Assembly: GCA_963693085.1 (NCBI GenBank)
Contig: OY856414.1
Location: forward strand, 263,943,001-264,007,000
Length of the DNA: 64,000 nt
DNA from: Alisma plantago-aquatica
Lineage: Eukaryota > Streptophyta > Magnoliopsida > Alismatales > Alismataceae
Reading direction: 5' to 3'
The translations under genes were made by a program, and so were the position numbers. The notes below the pieces were generated by a model. That model ran no database searches. It worked only from the letters and a program-made list of their open reading frames with translations, and had not been told where the DNA came from. How positions within the stretch are numbered: position 1 is the first letter of the stretch; every line of letters begins with the position of its first letter. Below, one piece after another: positions 34,829 through 48,067 of the stretch.

Positions 34829-35414
34829 TTACATATTGTACTATTTTGTATATATGCCTTTGTGAAGGCATTTATTTAGATTGTATTTGGATCTATCATA
34901 TTATGATATCGTCTGTTGGTTCATGTTGGATCTATCATATTGTACTGTTATGTATTATTTTATTCAAGTTGGTTCATGTTGTAACCTTGGTTTAAATTGA
35001 TACCTCATTTTTTTGGATTTATTTTTTCTTACCTAATCAATTAGCAATCAACTAATTTCGGTTGCAATAGCACTTCTATAATCTGTATGTATGTTTAGAG
35101 ATATACAAATTAATAAATTTATATTATTGAACATATTATAGACATTCAAATACAAGAAAAATAATTATAAATGAAGAACCTGATTTTATGATTTTCAAAC
35201 CCTAGTTTGTCTTCCTATTTTGATGTTTATTAAGAAATCATGATCTCTTCTTTAAACTCTAATGAAGTATACATGTGACTCATTGGACTTATTCTAGTAT
35301 AAAGTGAATCAATTCAACCTAACCTAATCAACAACAAATAATTTGAAAGAGAAATATACCTAATAATTAATAAAAGTCCTAAACCGTAATGCCCTATGAA
35401 TCAATACTAAGTAT

Positions 35415-35416
<2 letters not shown>
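34829..35416. other. AT-rich non-coding DNA
   Basis: Downstream flank of the PMD gene with repeated TTCATGTTGxATCTATCATATTxT segments (34875-34960). No gene or transposon terminus was recognised, and the inverted-repeat motif of 19806-20296 is not seen here. Confidence 0.6.

Positions 35417-35479
<63 letters not shown>
35417..35479. repeat. (AT)n microsatellite
   Basis: 63 bp of uninterrupted AT dinucleotide. No MITE is attached on either side. Confidence 0.95.
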
Positions 35480-35482
<3 letters not shown>

Positions 35483-38400
35483 TGTTGATACATGGAATTA
35501 GGTTTGGATACAATAAGGTTGATTTAGGACTCCTCCAAGCTTAGTGAAACGATCCATGAAATTTGAGTATTTAGTATTGGTTTTCATCACCTTACAATTA
35601 TTAAGATGATCAAGTTATACTATATGCATATCCATCTAATTCATTTTGAATATTTCTTACATTATTGTTTTTGCATGATTCTTCTACTTCCAAATTCTAA
35701 TCAAGATTCATGTCATGATCATATGAAGTTCTGATTAAAGTAAAGAATTGTCAAGTTAATGATAAATCATGTACTTGGTTGTATTACATTGTCTTCATCA
35801 TTTTAATGTTCAAGCTTCTGGCCTTATGACTTCACATGGAACATAGAGGCACTTGTGTGCAAATCATGAGCTCAATTGGAGCATAACTAATGGTACTCAG
35901 GTATGAATTATGAGTTCAAGTGGAACATCAGTTGAACCTACGATCCTTATGAGCAGAGTTGGTGCATAAGAGTAGATAAAACTTTATTCAACCACTGAAG
36001 ATCATAATATGTGAATCCAAGTTTATTGCTCAATTAATTTCATGCTCCCTTATTTTTAAGTTATTATTTTGATATAACAATACTCAATGTTGATTACTCT
36101 AACGTGGTTATTTCATGCATGGTTCGGGGTGCGATGCCTGTAGGTATTGGAGAAAATAAAGACTAAAGAAGAGCAAGGCAAGTATTAGAAGATCTTCAAG
36201 TACAACCTAATGGCGTTTCATCTACCTTAGAGGATCCAAATAATTAGAATGTTTCCTTTTACGTTTTAATTATTCCATGTTTATATGTTGATCTTAGACT
36301 TGATAAAGAATTCAGTTGTAGTTTTCATATTCAAAGAACAATGTATGAATCTTTTTAAGACAATTTATGGTGATTTATTTATTTATTTTCAATTATTATT
36401 GTGATGTGACACCCCCTTTTTCAAGTGAAATGCTTCTGCTTAATTATTGTATGTATTCAAATGTGGGGTGTTACAATCTTACTTCACCAAAAAGATATCC
36501 TAGACTATATTTATGTAAATACACTAATTGACTTGTCGTTATCATCCCTGATTAATTGGGTACAAGGAGATGGAAACTTTGTGAAATTTGAAAACACTTT
36601 CCACAATGTTACTTTTAGATAATGTGATTTGTCGTACAATTATATTCTTTTATGAACTCATAAACAATTACTATCAGTGGTTAAATCTCTAGCTTGGGTG
36701 CCTAGAGGTTGACATTTTCCTTTTATAATGAGAATGGTTTTTTACCATTCTAGACCTACCAAAAAGGTACATTTCTATGTCATATGAAAATTCAATGTGT
36801 GAAATTCTACTTCTTCCTCAATACTCTACTAAATATGTTCTTACATGACAAAGTCTTCCACGTGTGCAAACTTTTTTTACTTATATTTTCCCTACCGCGA
36901 ACACATAAAGCGTTGTTGTTATTATGTACTAGAAACCTCAATCATAATATTCTCGAGAAACATATATGAACCGATGGACAATCTTCATTGCACTTTTGTT
37001 CACAAATGGAATATAGATGAGTCATAGGAGGTGATTGAATAAAGAAGCTAGAATATTTGGGAGTCTTGCACTTGATAGTGATCAATGGACTTGACTTATC
37101 CTCTAAGGCTCATATAAAATCATGTTTGTCTAGTAAAATTTAACATTTGTGTTTGTTAATTTTCACACAGCCTAAGCCTTATGACTATAGATATATGCCT
37201 TCTCTTTCAAGAAAAGGATGCAAATTGGTTATCATAGGAGTATTTGAGGTTAGCAGAATCACATCAATTTTTGTTCTATTCATATGATAACTTTGTTAAA
37301 GTATGTATTATGGCATACTCCTCTCCCTAAACTTGATTTCTTTTTCATAAATGTCAAATGATTACTCTAGTCAATTAGGCTAAATTTTAAACAATAACAT
37401 GTGATCCTATACAAATTAAAAAACATCAAACCATGATTCTAGTTTAAGATGATGTTATTTATATTCTTCCAAAGGATATAAACAAACAACATAATTTTCT
37501 TTCCAAGAACATCCATGTTTGCATGGTTATAGGTGTTAAGATAAGAAGAGAACGATGTCTTGACTTTCTTATGAAAAAAGCAAGCTTACAGCCAATGTTG
37601 CATTAGGGAAGGGGAGCCCATTCTATTAGAGTATGGATGGTGAGTTTCTTCTTGGAAGTTCCACCTTGGATTTTATAGTGGACATGGGTAAAATCAATGC
37701 AATAAGCGTGCAATCAACCATAGACTTGATTGATCATATTACATAGTAGGATTTACGGGGAGTGATAATTGACATTTTAATACTTATGAAACAATGTGTG
37801 TCATCAGTGGAGTTTGAATTAGAGTAACATTGTAAATTAGATGTGAAATCTTAGCTTTAAAATTCATGATGTTTCTCAAGGGAAGATTTCATATATGTGA
37901 TCCAACTTCTTTTTGAATAAAAAAGTCCTTCAAAAACACACTCCTAAAAATCTTGACCTCTAGAAAAATGTGGTAGCAGTCTTTTGGATTTCTTGCTCAT
38001 ACCACCTCATATGGTTTTTTGTATTGCTACCTTTACTGGGCACATGTGACACTTGCCCAAGGAATTTAGAATGAACAAGACATTGTAGTTAGATGATGAT
38101 ATACCAAAAGGAAAAATGAGTCGTTCACATACACACCTACCTGTTGATACCCAATCAAATGGGTAGTCATGCCCACAATGTGCAAAATAGTTTTTGTCAT
38201 TCAAATTGAAAATACTTTTATAGTTTCAAATAAGTTAGGTGTCAATTCCATCTCTTTAAAACAGTACGACCAAATGATACACTAAAGGCAACAAATTTAA
38301 AATATTCAAAAAGCAAGTAAAGGTTGCTTCCCACTTAGCAATTAATTTACTATTTCATGAATCCCAAAAAATCTCATCCTAGAGACTGCCTATCCAACTC

Positions 38401-41400
38401 GATCGTAACCAATTCTTTCATTCTTGATGAGAATCTTCTATATCTTCTGAGCTGTCTAGGCCCAATTCTTATCAAGTCTGCTAAAAAAGGGGTCTCCTCA
38501 GTATATGGGATGCAACTAGGTCGGATTAGTATTTTCAAGTATTTGTTTCAAAACAACCAGGGTTCAACCCCTACAATGATTAAAACACATTTTCCTAAAA
38601 AAATGAATCATAAACCATAGTCAGATGAAATGTAAGGATTTTATAGACTTATCCGATCAAACAATCCCATAGTTATTGTTAGGGGACACATCACATAGAG
38701 TTATTTATAATTTAGGCATTCAAACTAATTATCACAGAACTATTTGTTACCTTCATCCTACCCACACTAACCATAAAGTCGGTGGTAGTAGGGTTTGTGC
38801 ATCGGTATGTAGAATGGCAAATAGTTTCACACAAACAATATATATGAAAAGGCAAGAACAAAAATTAAGAGATAAAAATATACATCAAGGATAAAAGTGT
38901 AGCATTAAGTACACTATGAAAAGACAAGTAGGCACAATTTAAGAGTAATTTAAAAGTTTCTTCAATAGAAACATTATATCTAAAAAATAATTAGAAACAA
39001 GTTGAGAACTTTTTAAATGACATTCTTTTATATAAAACATTTTTTTGGTTTCTTGATTCATTATATCAACACAAGCCTTTTGATTATTTCCAAAGGAAGG
39101 GTCTGCCTGGGACATTTAAGAAAAAGCTAAGCATGTAGCCTATCTCAACATGAGGTATTAAAACATCATGAATTAACCCTATTCATACCAAGGGCCAACC
39201 CCTTTTTAACAGATCTTGTGCCATTTACCCAAAAATTTAGGCAATTACACAGGGTATATAATAAATTTCTAGATTACGTTCAAGGTTTGTCAACATAATG
39301 TGATCAATTATGAAAAATATTAAAAATAGAAAAAAATATCTTAAATAAGTAACTGAGTAGCCAAGCATTCATATGAGCATACATATAAATAATCCAATAT
39401 CACAATACTATTAAGAGATAAAGCGTACCTTGTGAATAGTGAAAAAGTTATGATTCTTGAGTAAGATTCCTAGAGAGGTCCAGTCCAAGGGGGCGTAAGA
39501 TATAAAGATATGTAATATGGTGTCTTAGATTGGCAGAGCTTTGATCAGATAAACATCATATGTGTTAAGTGGATGTTTCCCTGAGGCTAGATTTCTATTA
39601 GTTCAATCTTAGTTCCAAAGTTCCAAACATGAATGAATTACTCAATATAGGTCAAAAGTCACAAGCACACCATAGTTCTAGGTGAAACGTTCACATCATG
39701 AGTAAACCATATAAATATAATCTCTTAGTTAGGAATATGAAAGCATGATATTTAGATTACCATCATAGTTTAATCATGTACGATCATAACTAGTCACATT
39801 AGGTCAATTTTTATGCAACATGGTCAAAAGTCTAAGTCATATAAGCATTAAGTAGATAAATATATGAATTATAGCTACAAATATGGGAATTTTACTGACT
39901 TGAAGTGTTAAGATACATTTTGTAACATGAGAGCATGTTCTACAAAGGTTATAGTAAAAACAATCAACATATGCATTAGAGCATGTTAGGCAGCATAAGT
40001 ATGTCACAAGTAGTCAAAAGTACATATGGGTGTGGTTCATGGCATATGCGCATATGATCTTATCAAATCATATCACACAACAACATAAGCACTTCTAATT
40101 TCAAAGGGGTATATCCATTTGATAATTAATAGAATCACTGTTCAAGTCATGATTAGGTATCACCATACATTAGCATTAAATAGTTAGTTGTAGGTCAACA
40201 TATCCATTAAAGGTATAAAAAATGATCTAAGACATTATTCAAGTACAAAGTAGAGTGAAATTACTAACTGATATGCTTAGGGATATATTCTATTATTGGT
40301 GACTAAAGGAAAAGGTCAGTCGTTGAATGGCAATCATTGGCTTTTCACATATCCTAGGGTATGGGAGGAGGCTAGAGGAGAACATGTAGGAATGTACGTA
40401 GGTGTGTACTATATTGGTCTCGGACCTCAGATGTACAAGAGGGACAGGGGCGTGACACACCTCACTACATACCAGATCCTAGTAAGTGGTTGATAAATGG
40501 CATTAAAAGACTTCTTATTACGCGAGCGTAGGGTAGAGTGTTGAGGGGCGTGGCGTGTTCAGAGTGGGTGAGGCATTGGTGGTTCTGAGTAGGAGAGAGT
40601 GAGAGATCGAGTGAGAAGCTCGTGCCCTGAATGGGTGGCACACACTCATTGGCTGTAAAGGCTCCTACATGGCTTCTAGGGTGGGCATGGAATGAGGTGA
40701 GAGGGAGAATAAGGAAGAGAGAAAGAAAGAGATAGAGAGAGATAGGGAATGAGAGGGGGAGAGGAAGCATGAGTACAGTGGGAAATCTAAGCCTTCATGG
40801 CCTATTTTTACACTCACTATAGCTTCTTCAACCTCCATGCTATAGTTTTAGAAAACCTAATTTCATTTCAGAGGTACCTAGAAGAGGAGGAACAAGGGGG
40901 CACCATATTTGTCAAGTGTATGGGGAGCAATTGGGATGCATAGAGGATGTGGTGGGTTGGAGGGTCGTGGTTAGGGTTTAGAGATCGATAGTTGTTGGAG
41001 GAGTCAAAGGAGAGGAGATCAATATCTCTAGCCCCACCTTGAGGCCTATATCACCTCATTGGTATTGTATGTGGGTCTCATGGGAAAAAAGGATGTCAGG
41101 TGAGGCTACTAGAGGGGAGCAAGAAGCACTAGGGCGTTTGTAAGGTTGCTACACAACAACACCCAATTTGGGGAAGATGATGACTTTGCAGCCATCAGAT
41201 CTTACTTGGATTTGATGGCATGTATGTAGAGGCGGTTGAGAAATTGAACTTTGGAAAAAGAGAGAAGAGAAAGGGGAAGAGAGAGTGTGTGGGTCTCCCT
41301 CATGGGTCCAGATGCAAAGTGACCGAACCTTGGCCAAAAAGAGTAGGAAAAAGGTCAACAAAAATAGATTTAAAAACTAGAACTTCAAACATGCATATGT

Positions 41401-43594
41401 TTCTTATCCTAGACCTAATTTGGACAAAATTTAATGCAATGGAAGCATGAGAGTGTCCTTTACACAAAGGTAACAATTACTATAAATATAGACACATAGA
41501 TGAGATTAATTTAGGGATATAGAGGGTATTTCATATGGTAGCAACAAAGTTATGTTTCATTTTGAATTGAATGGCACCACAAGCCATACGTCCCTAGATA
41601 AACTAAAAAATCATCAAAGAATATCAAAACATGGATTTCATGGCATGAGAGAGAAAATTAGTACAAAGAGAAAGAATATGGAACATGTAAGAGAAGAGAT
41701 AAAATCCTATGTTATGACATCCTTTCCTCTGTAAAAAAAATCCATCGAATTACATCAATCCATCAACTTAGGTATTCCTTCAACATAATAACTATTTCAA
41801 AATTGAGAAATCAAGTATCAAGGTGAAAGTGTTGACATGTAGCTCATAGAATTGAGAGTATCTTCATATAAGTCACCATACTTTGGGAGATCATATTATA
41901 GATCACAAATTTGGAGAGGTCATAATTTCTATCAGACAAATTGACCCGTTGAATCAAAAGTACAAACTAAAACTTAAATCCTATGATTTTACAGTCCCAA
42001 CTTCTTCATTAGCCTAGGTGGAGTTATATGTTCATGATCAAGATTTTGTATTTCAATAATTTGAGACAATCACCATATTTTTATTGTGATTCCATGTTAA
42101 ACTTCCATTGAACGTCCCACCCTAGTCCACATGGGAGATAAATCATAAGTCATAAGTCTAAAGAATCAACATAGTCATTATTCCAAAATTTCCAAAAGTT
42201 TAAAAGTTTAGGATTATGAAAATCACTAGTCATATATTGAGTGGATCTCAAGATCCAAATAGTGTGATCATAGGATTTGTAGCATGAATGAGATTTATAA
42301 TCATGAGTCAAACTTCACAAATTAGTATCGAGAGTCAAAGTTTGAATGTAAAAGTCATAGGTCAAAACATTTTGAAACTAGGGTTTAGAATCCTTTGTAG
42401 ACCTAAGAGGTGATCATATATCCACATATAAGAATCAAGCAACTATCAGGCAACATTTTATGATATCAATTATCAATTTTATCATCATGGTACTGAGGTT
42501 ATGAATTATCTAGACATGGGTATTTATTGGAATTTAATCATAAGCTGTTCTCAACATTTTAATTCAAGATAATCATTAAATTAAGATTCAAAACCGAGTA
42601 TATGTATCATCATGGATATGAAATATTAGAGAGTTAGGTCAAAAAACCAAAATTGGGTGGAAGGTATTACCTTTCCAAACTCTAACTAATCAACATGATC
42701 AGAATTTAGAGGGTATCATACTAGGGGTGTGATCTAGGTTAGGGGGACATAAGTCAACTACCACCCTAATCTAGAACATATGTCCTTACTAGTCATGAAT
42801 CATCAAGTATGTCAAACTAGGGAGAGTGTCAATGATCAAATTGTATTATGTAAGATCATGATATCAAAGATCAATATCATTAAGGGCAACCATGTTTCAA
42901 GATTTTACAAGATCAAGGTCGTAATTGCATTCACTATCTTTTTTGATCAAGATAAGGGTGTATTTTGGAAATCAAGAAGTCAAATTGAGATCTCAAGAGT
43001 TTGAGAATAGTAGTGTGTGGTGAATATTTTGTATGTTTTGTATCATTCAAAATTGTAACTTATAGATAGGTATAATAGTCAATAGGGGATTTTCCTCTTG
43101 TATAGAGTCCTACCATTACAATATTAGGGGTCCAAAGACATATCAAATCAAAGTATGTACATGATACATATCAATAAAGATAGATTAGCTTAGTTATGTT
43201 TGAGTTTTGATCAAAATAGGGACAAGATTGGTTTAATCAATAGGGACCTAATTAAACATGAGGTATGAAACATGAGTTGCACCTTATTTCACCAGATAAA
43301 GGATATTTTCATTTACCTAAAACATAGGAAGCATATAAGTCAGTTTGAGTAAAATTAAGTTTGCATGATTTAAGGTTTTACACATGTACATTAATTTCAG
43401 GAGTACTTTGAATAAGCAAAAAAGGTTTTCATTTTAAGATCATATCATGAAATTATCATCCTAATCAACTTCCACGATTTCAAATGGATTTTAGTTTTTC
43501 CCACACATAAGATACCCGTAATTGAGAAAAAATGGGATTAATAACCGTGAGGGAAGGATGACATGACAACATGAGAAACTGAACTAATCATCAT
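35480..43594. other. Unclassified AT-rich DNA, probably old decayed repeats
   Basis: No frame above 110 codons and no domain is recognised on either strand. A small TGTGACACCCCC ... GGGGTGTTACA segment at 36405-36475 looks like the two ends of a retroelement LTR brought together. Purine-rich, somewhat GC-richer DNA at 40330-41330 (GAGAGAGAAAG stretches) resembles LTR sequence. The rest is AT-rich with many short ATCATAAGTC-like words. I cannot assign a family. Confidence 0.5.
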
Positions 43595-45200
43595 TGTGGC
43601 CTCTGATCTCCAAACCATGACATAAACACGAATAAAACTTAGCGGAAGCGAATCGGTAATCAGCGGAAGACAAAAATCACGGAAAATTAAAACTTTTTGA
43701 GATAAGAACTTGTATTCATAAAAACTCCTTTCATAAAGAGAGGTAACTGTTTACATCTCAGGATAATTACTTCTTGAGTAATTATATACATTCAAGATAC
43801 AAAATCTCAAGATCACATAACACAAGACTCCAAGACCTGAGAGTACAGAGGACACATAGGACTGACTCTAACTACACCACATGGCAGGACAAATCTCCAC
43901 CTGAGATTACTGCTGCCCCTGGTGCTGCTGCTGAGATTGATCACTTGTAGGCTGGTTTCTTTGTCTCCGACGTCCACCTAAAAAGTTGAAGTCTACGGGG
44001 TGAGACAATTATACATAATTGTCCCAGCGAGAGTTATAACTCTTCGCCAGAAGCTTTATTATAACATCAAAGATTATTCTAAACAGTAAAGCCTTCAAAG
44101 CATTCTATAACAGTTATAGTTATAACAAGATCTCTACAATTTAGGAGATATGGAGGATATCAATCATTATAACAATGTAACATCAATCAACTAACTTGGA
44201 GTTATCTCTAACAAGTTATACTACATGGTTGATTATGTTTTACAAACAACATTATGCCCTGTGGAGATGAGGCTTACCACTCATACTCCAACTGATCGCT
44301 GAGAAGCCGCATCAGTATCATACATAGGTCATTAAGAGAGCCGGATTCTCATGACCTTCATCTTCCTCAGTCAGTAAGAGGATCACTTGTAGGACATCTT
44401 GTGTCTCTACTACTATAGCTCACCAGGTAAACTGGTCCTTCGCTATTCTAGAGTCACAGTGGCGTTCTGTACTCTCTTCGTCATCAGGAGGTTTCATATT
44501 TACCTACCACTGATACGGATATCTGTGCTTTCTTCGTCATCAGGAGGTTTCATGTTTACCTACCACTGATACGGTATGGAACTATAGTGAAGGATGGATG
44601 GATTCCACATCTACATCACTTTCCTACACTAGGATGTAAGGTTCTACACATCCATGTACCCCACATACTCAAAAGTATGTGCTCCAGGAGTTCCCTATGG
44701 AAAACCTGTTTCACCATCACTTAATTTCTGACAATGATGGATCTATGATCAGGGCTCTACATTATACTTGATTAGTTAGGTACATTCAGTATTCTTTAAC
44801 AGCATACATTGTTCTTCAAACAATAACAGTAGCATAGCAGCTATAAAAGAAAAATACTAAATGTAACAGGCCTAACTCATATCAATCATCATTTCTCATT
44901 ATCCTCATCACAAGTCATCTCTAAAGCATGACCTTGATGGTATTCATGGCTCTCACAGCCCATTATCAGTATAGGATGCCACTGGCAAGGCATCAGATTA
45001 CATTACTTATTCATAAGGCTAACAACATGCCTTCAATGAATATAACATCAACATCCATACCTGGATATGATTACCTTCATATCAAAACTTGCATGGTTAA
45101 TACATCTGATAAAGGAAATACAATAATAAGGAATGTACTTCCTACTCTTGTCATAAGAGTTAAATCTTTAATTCTACTCAAATAGAGTTTATTGCTCAAA

Positions 45201-45320
45201 AGCATGCCATTACCCTTGAATTAGGGTTTACTATTCACATTACATGTCATCACCCTTGAATTAGGGTTTACTATTCACATTACATGTCATCACCCTTGAA
45301 TTAGGGTTTACTATTCACAT
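45201..45320. repeat. Three 40-bp tandem units carrying a telobox
   Basis: Units start at 45201, 45241 and 45281. The last two are identical and the first has a few changes. Each contains CACCCTTGAATTAGGGTTTA or its near match, hence a TTAGGGTTT word. Confidence 0.95.
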
Positions 45321-46045
45321 CAAGGTGAATTAAACTCATAACATCATCATGTTTGAGTAACACCTTCATTGATGCTCCTGGATTAGTTAAAGGTTCATCA
45401 TTTATCATAATTAGGGTTTCTATGATCTCACACAGGTGGATCATACCCTAGTTATACTCATTTCTGTGTATTGGGGATGTTTCAATTGAGTTTCCATTTA
45501 AAAGAGATACTTTCTCTCTCTAGAGGTACTTTCTCTCTCTAAAGGTACTTTCTCTCTCATCGTAAGGTTAGGTGATGTCAACATCACTCTAAAACAGGTT
45601 GGGTTGAGTCATCATAGGCTAACATAGCCAAAAGCATCACCATTAAGTGATTAGAGTTACTTTCTCTCTCTAGGGTACTTTCTCTCTCTCTAGAGCACTT
45701 TCTCTTTCATCATACTAAGGGTTGATGATAACATTAGACTAGATCAGGTTATATAGAGTCATTATGACTAAAAACATCATTCTCATGTAATTAGGGTTTG
45801 AATTGAGCAAGGTATAACTCAATTGACTCTTCAGGGGTATCTTGGTAATTCACCCCATTGATCATCATCATCATAGTCAAAAACCCTAATCAAATAACTC
45901 CTTACTATCTTAGATTATCATTAGTGTTTGATTTGAGCAACATTGAACCATCACACGATTGAATTCGGTTGAAAGTGTTGACCGATTGCTCACTTTGACC
46001 CTTCAAGTCCATGAGCCCCTTTCTAGCTCCAAGACCGTGAGCCTC

Positions 46046-46299
46046 CTCATGGGCTTGAGATCATGAGTCACCTCACGGTCTTGAGGCCGTGAGCCCCCTC
46101 ACGATCTTGAGGTCGTGAGCTACCTCACGATCTTGAGGTCGTGAGCCCCCTCACGGTCCTGAGGTCGTGAGCCACCTCACGGTCCTGAGGTCGTGAGTCC
46201 CCTCACGGTCCTGAGGTCGTGAGCCACCTCACGATCTTGAGGTCGTGAGCCCCCTCACGGTCCTGAGGTCGTGAGCCACCTCACGGTCCTGAGGTCATG
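46046..46299. repeat. 26-bp tandem array of CTCACG...CGTGAG inverted repeats
   Basis: Ten units of 26 bp from 46046, with clean units from 46072 to 46279 and a truncated last one at 46280. Consensus CTCACGGTCCTGAGGTCGTG then AGCC(C/A)C. Each unit is itself a hairpin, CTCACG pairing with CGTGAG. Related units recur at 46725-46790. In element orientation the array is downstream of the TATA box, hence in the transcribed leader. Confidence 0.95.
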
Positions 46300-47320
46300 T
46301 GGGTGGACCCCACATTGTCTTGAGACCATTTAGGTTAATCAACCCTAAAAACCCTAATTAGGTCACCATAATTTCAGTACTGATTTTATCTAGGGTTAGC
46401 CCTAGTATTCGCCCTTCAACTCTTAGCCCGTTTGGAATTAGACCATCAAACTTGGTGAGTTGTTAACTAACATAATTTTGAACAGTAATCTCATGGGGTC
46501 AACGCTTAGTCAACGACCTTTCACGGTCTTGAGACCTTTTGCCCAAAAAGGCAATTTCAGACCGTTTGAAAATCAGCAATTAATTCATTTAAAGTTGTGA
46601 CTTAAAAAGGTCATATCTCCCGATTCCTTTGGAGTTAGTCTCCCAAATTTTGAGGGTATTTAGCCTATATAATTAGGAACAGGTTTCTTATATGGTCCAC
46701 GCTCGGTCAACAGGGACAATCGGTCTTGAGACCGCGAGCCCTCTCACGGTCTCGAGACCGCGAGGCTCTCTCACGGTCTTGAGGTCGTGAGAGCAAACTG
46801 TTAGGACCGTTTAGGGAAAAGAAAAACGGTGGGTTTTTCTTGGAAATCACGCCTTCATCTTCTAGCTCAAGAACAGTACAGATATCCCACGGGTTTGCTT
46901 GCAAGATAGCAGGGAAAAGTAGGGAAATACTAGGAGCTATCATTAACTCGCATATAAAGATGCACATAGTAAAGCATAGGTTTAGAGTTATAAAACCCGC
47001 CTAAAGCTTGCTTCTTGAGCTCCAAGCTTTCAAGCTCCAAGCTCTAATGGCGTCCTTGAGTTCCCACAGGTTGGCCAAGGTGAAAACTCCAAGGAAGGAT
47101 GAAAAGAGACGGCTAGAAAGATAGGGTTTCGAGAATTAGCCATGAAGATGACCTTGAATTCGAATTCTAACCATGGAATTAGGCAAGAAGAGGGGTTTAA
47201 ACCTACCTTGCACCCCTTGTTCGTCCTCCTTAGCTCCAAGGCAGTCCTTGGTCGTCTTTGGTGAAATGAAACAGTAAGGGAACGAAGGTTAAGTTCCCCT
47301 TGCAACTAAGGAAAGGAGGG

Positions 47321-47330
47321 CTTATATACT
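47321..47330 (-). promoter_or_regulatory. TATA box of gypsy B LTR
   Basis: The minus strand reads CCAAGTATATAAGCCCTCC about 690 bp into the LTR, a good plant TATA context. The same position in the 5' LTR is off the window. Confidence 0.6.
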
Positions 47331-48018
47331 TGGGGTAGGATTTTCAACATTAGCTCATAAGTTTCCCTTAATTCCAACTAAGTCCTTCTTTTATTACTTG
47401 CTCGTCCCTTCCTCTTTATTCTAAGGACAAATCTTATCTTAAGTTATAGAAAAGAAGGCAAGGAAGAATAATCTAATAATAAAGTTCATACTTAAAGGGT
47501 TATTGCACATATACCCTGATTATTCAATCACAGAGCCTATTTCTTAACTTGATAACTCAATTGAGGTGAATTCCTCATCATTTCTTCTCTAAATGATGGC
47601 AAAAGTCTAAAAAGATACTTTAGATGACATTCTTTACAAATTGCATCCCATCATTTGGGTAAATTGCATTTTACCCCAAATTAGGGTTTCAAGCCCTGGG
47701 ATTGCCTCCACAGCTGCACCTTGGTGCTCTAGCTTGGGAAATCCCTCAAACTTTGCCAAAGAGATTCTCATGATGTCTCAACATCAGAGGAACATCTCAT
47801 CATGTGCAAATTGCAAGTTAACCCTTTCAACTGGGTAAATTGCACATAGGTCCCTGTATATCAAAACAATGCTACAACTTTAAATAAAAAGGAGCAAATA
47901 CTGAAATATACGTTTCTGAGAAGCTTAATTACATGCTCAGAGTTAATCACAAGGATTTAACTACATATTTAGGCAAAACACCTAGGGTTAACTCATAACC
48001 CAGGTCATGGATGTTACA

Positions 48019-48040
48019 AATTATCCACCCCTTACAAGGA
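48019..48040 (-). other. Polypurine tract of gypsy B
   Basis: The minus strand reads TGTAAGGGGTGGATAATT directly before the 3' LTR. The G-rich core primes plus-strand DNA synthesis. It lies between the gag-pol stop (48068) and the LTR. Confidence 0.7.
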
Positions 48041-48067
48041 TTTCGTCCCCGAAATCGATAAAACATA

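Larger units (their letters stand above)
43595..48018 (-). repeat. 3' LTR of gypsy B (4,424 bp)
   Basis: Starts TGTGGCC, ends GATGTTACA. Contains a 44-bp duplication (44475-44518 and 44531-44574), a 3 x 40-bp repeat (45201-45320), CT-rich tracts near 45500-45710, a 26-bp inverted-repeat array (46046-46299), and a TATA box on the minus strand at 47321. Eight exact telobox words (TTAGGGTTT or AAACCCTAA) are scattered through it. No gene. Confidence 0.94.

Noticed and set aside
36670..37030. Short plus-strand frames (SLAWVPRG..., ...RPTKKVHFYV) that might be a host gene fragment
   Set aside because: Stops in all frames and no continuous match to a family that I can support.
46046..46299. CRISPR-like array of short repeats
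   Set aside because: Units are contiguous with no unique spacers, in a plant LTR; it is a minisatellite.
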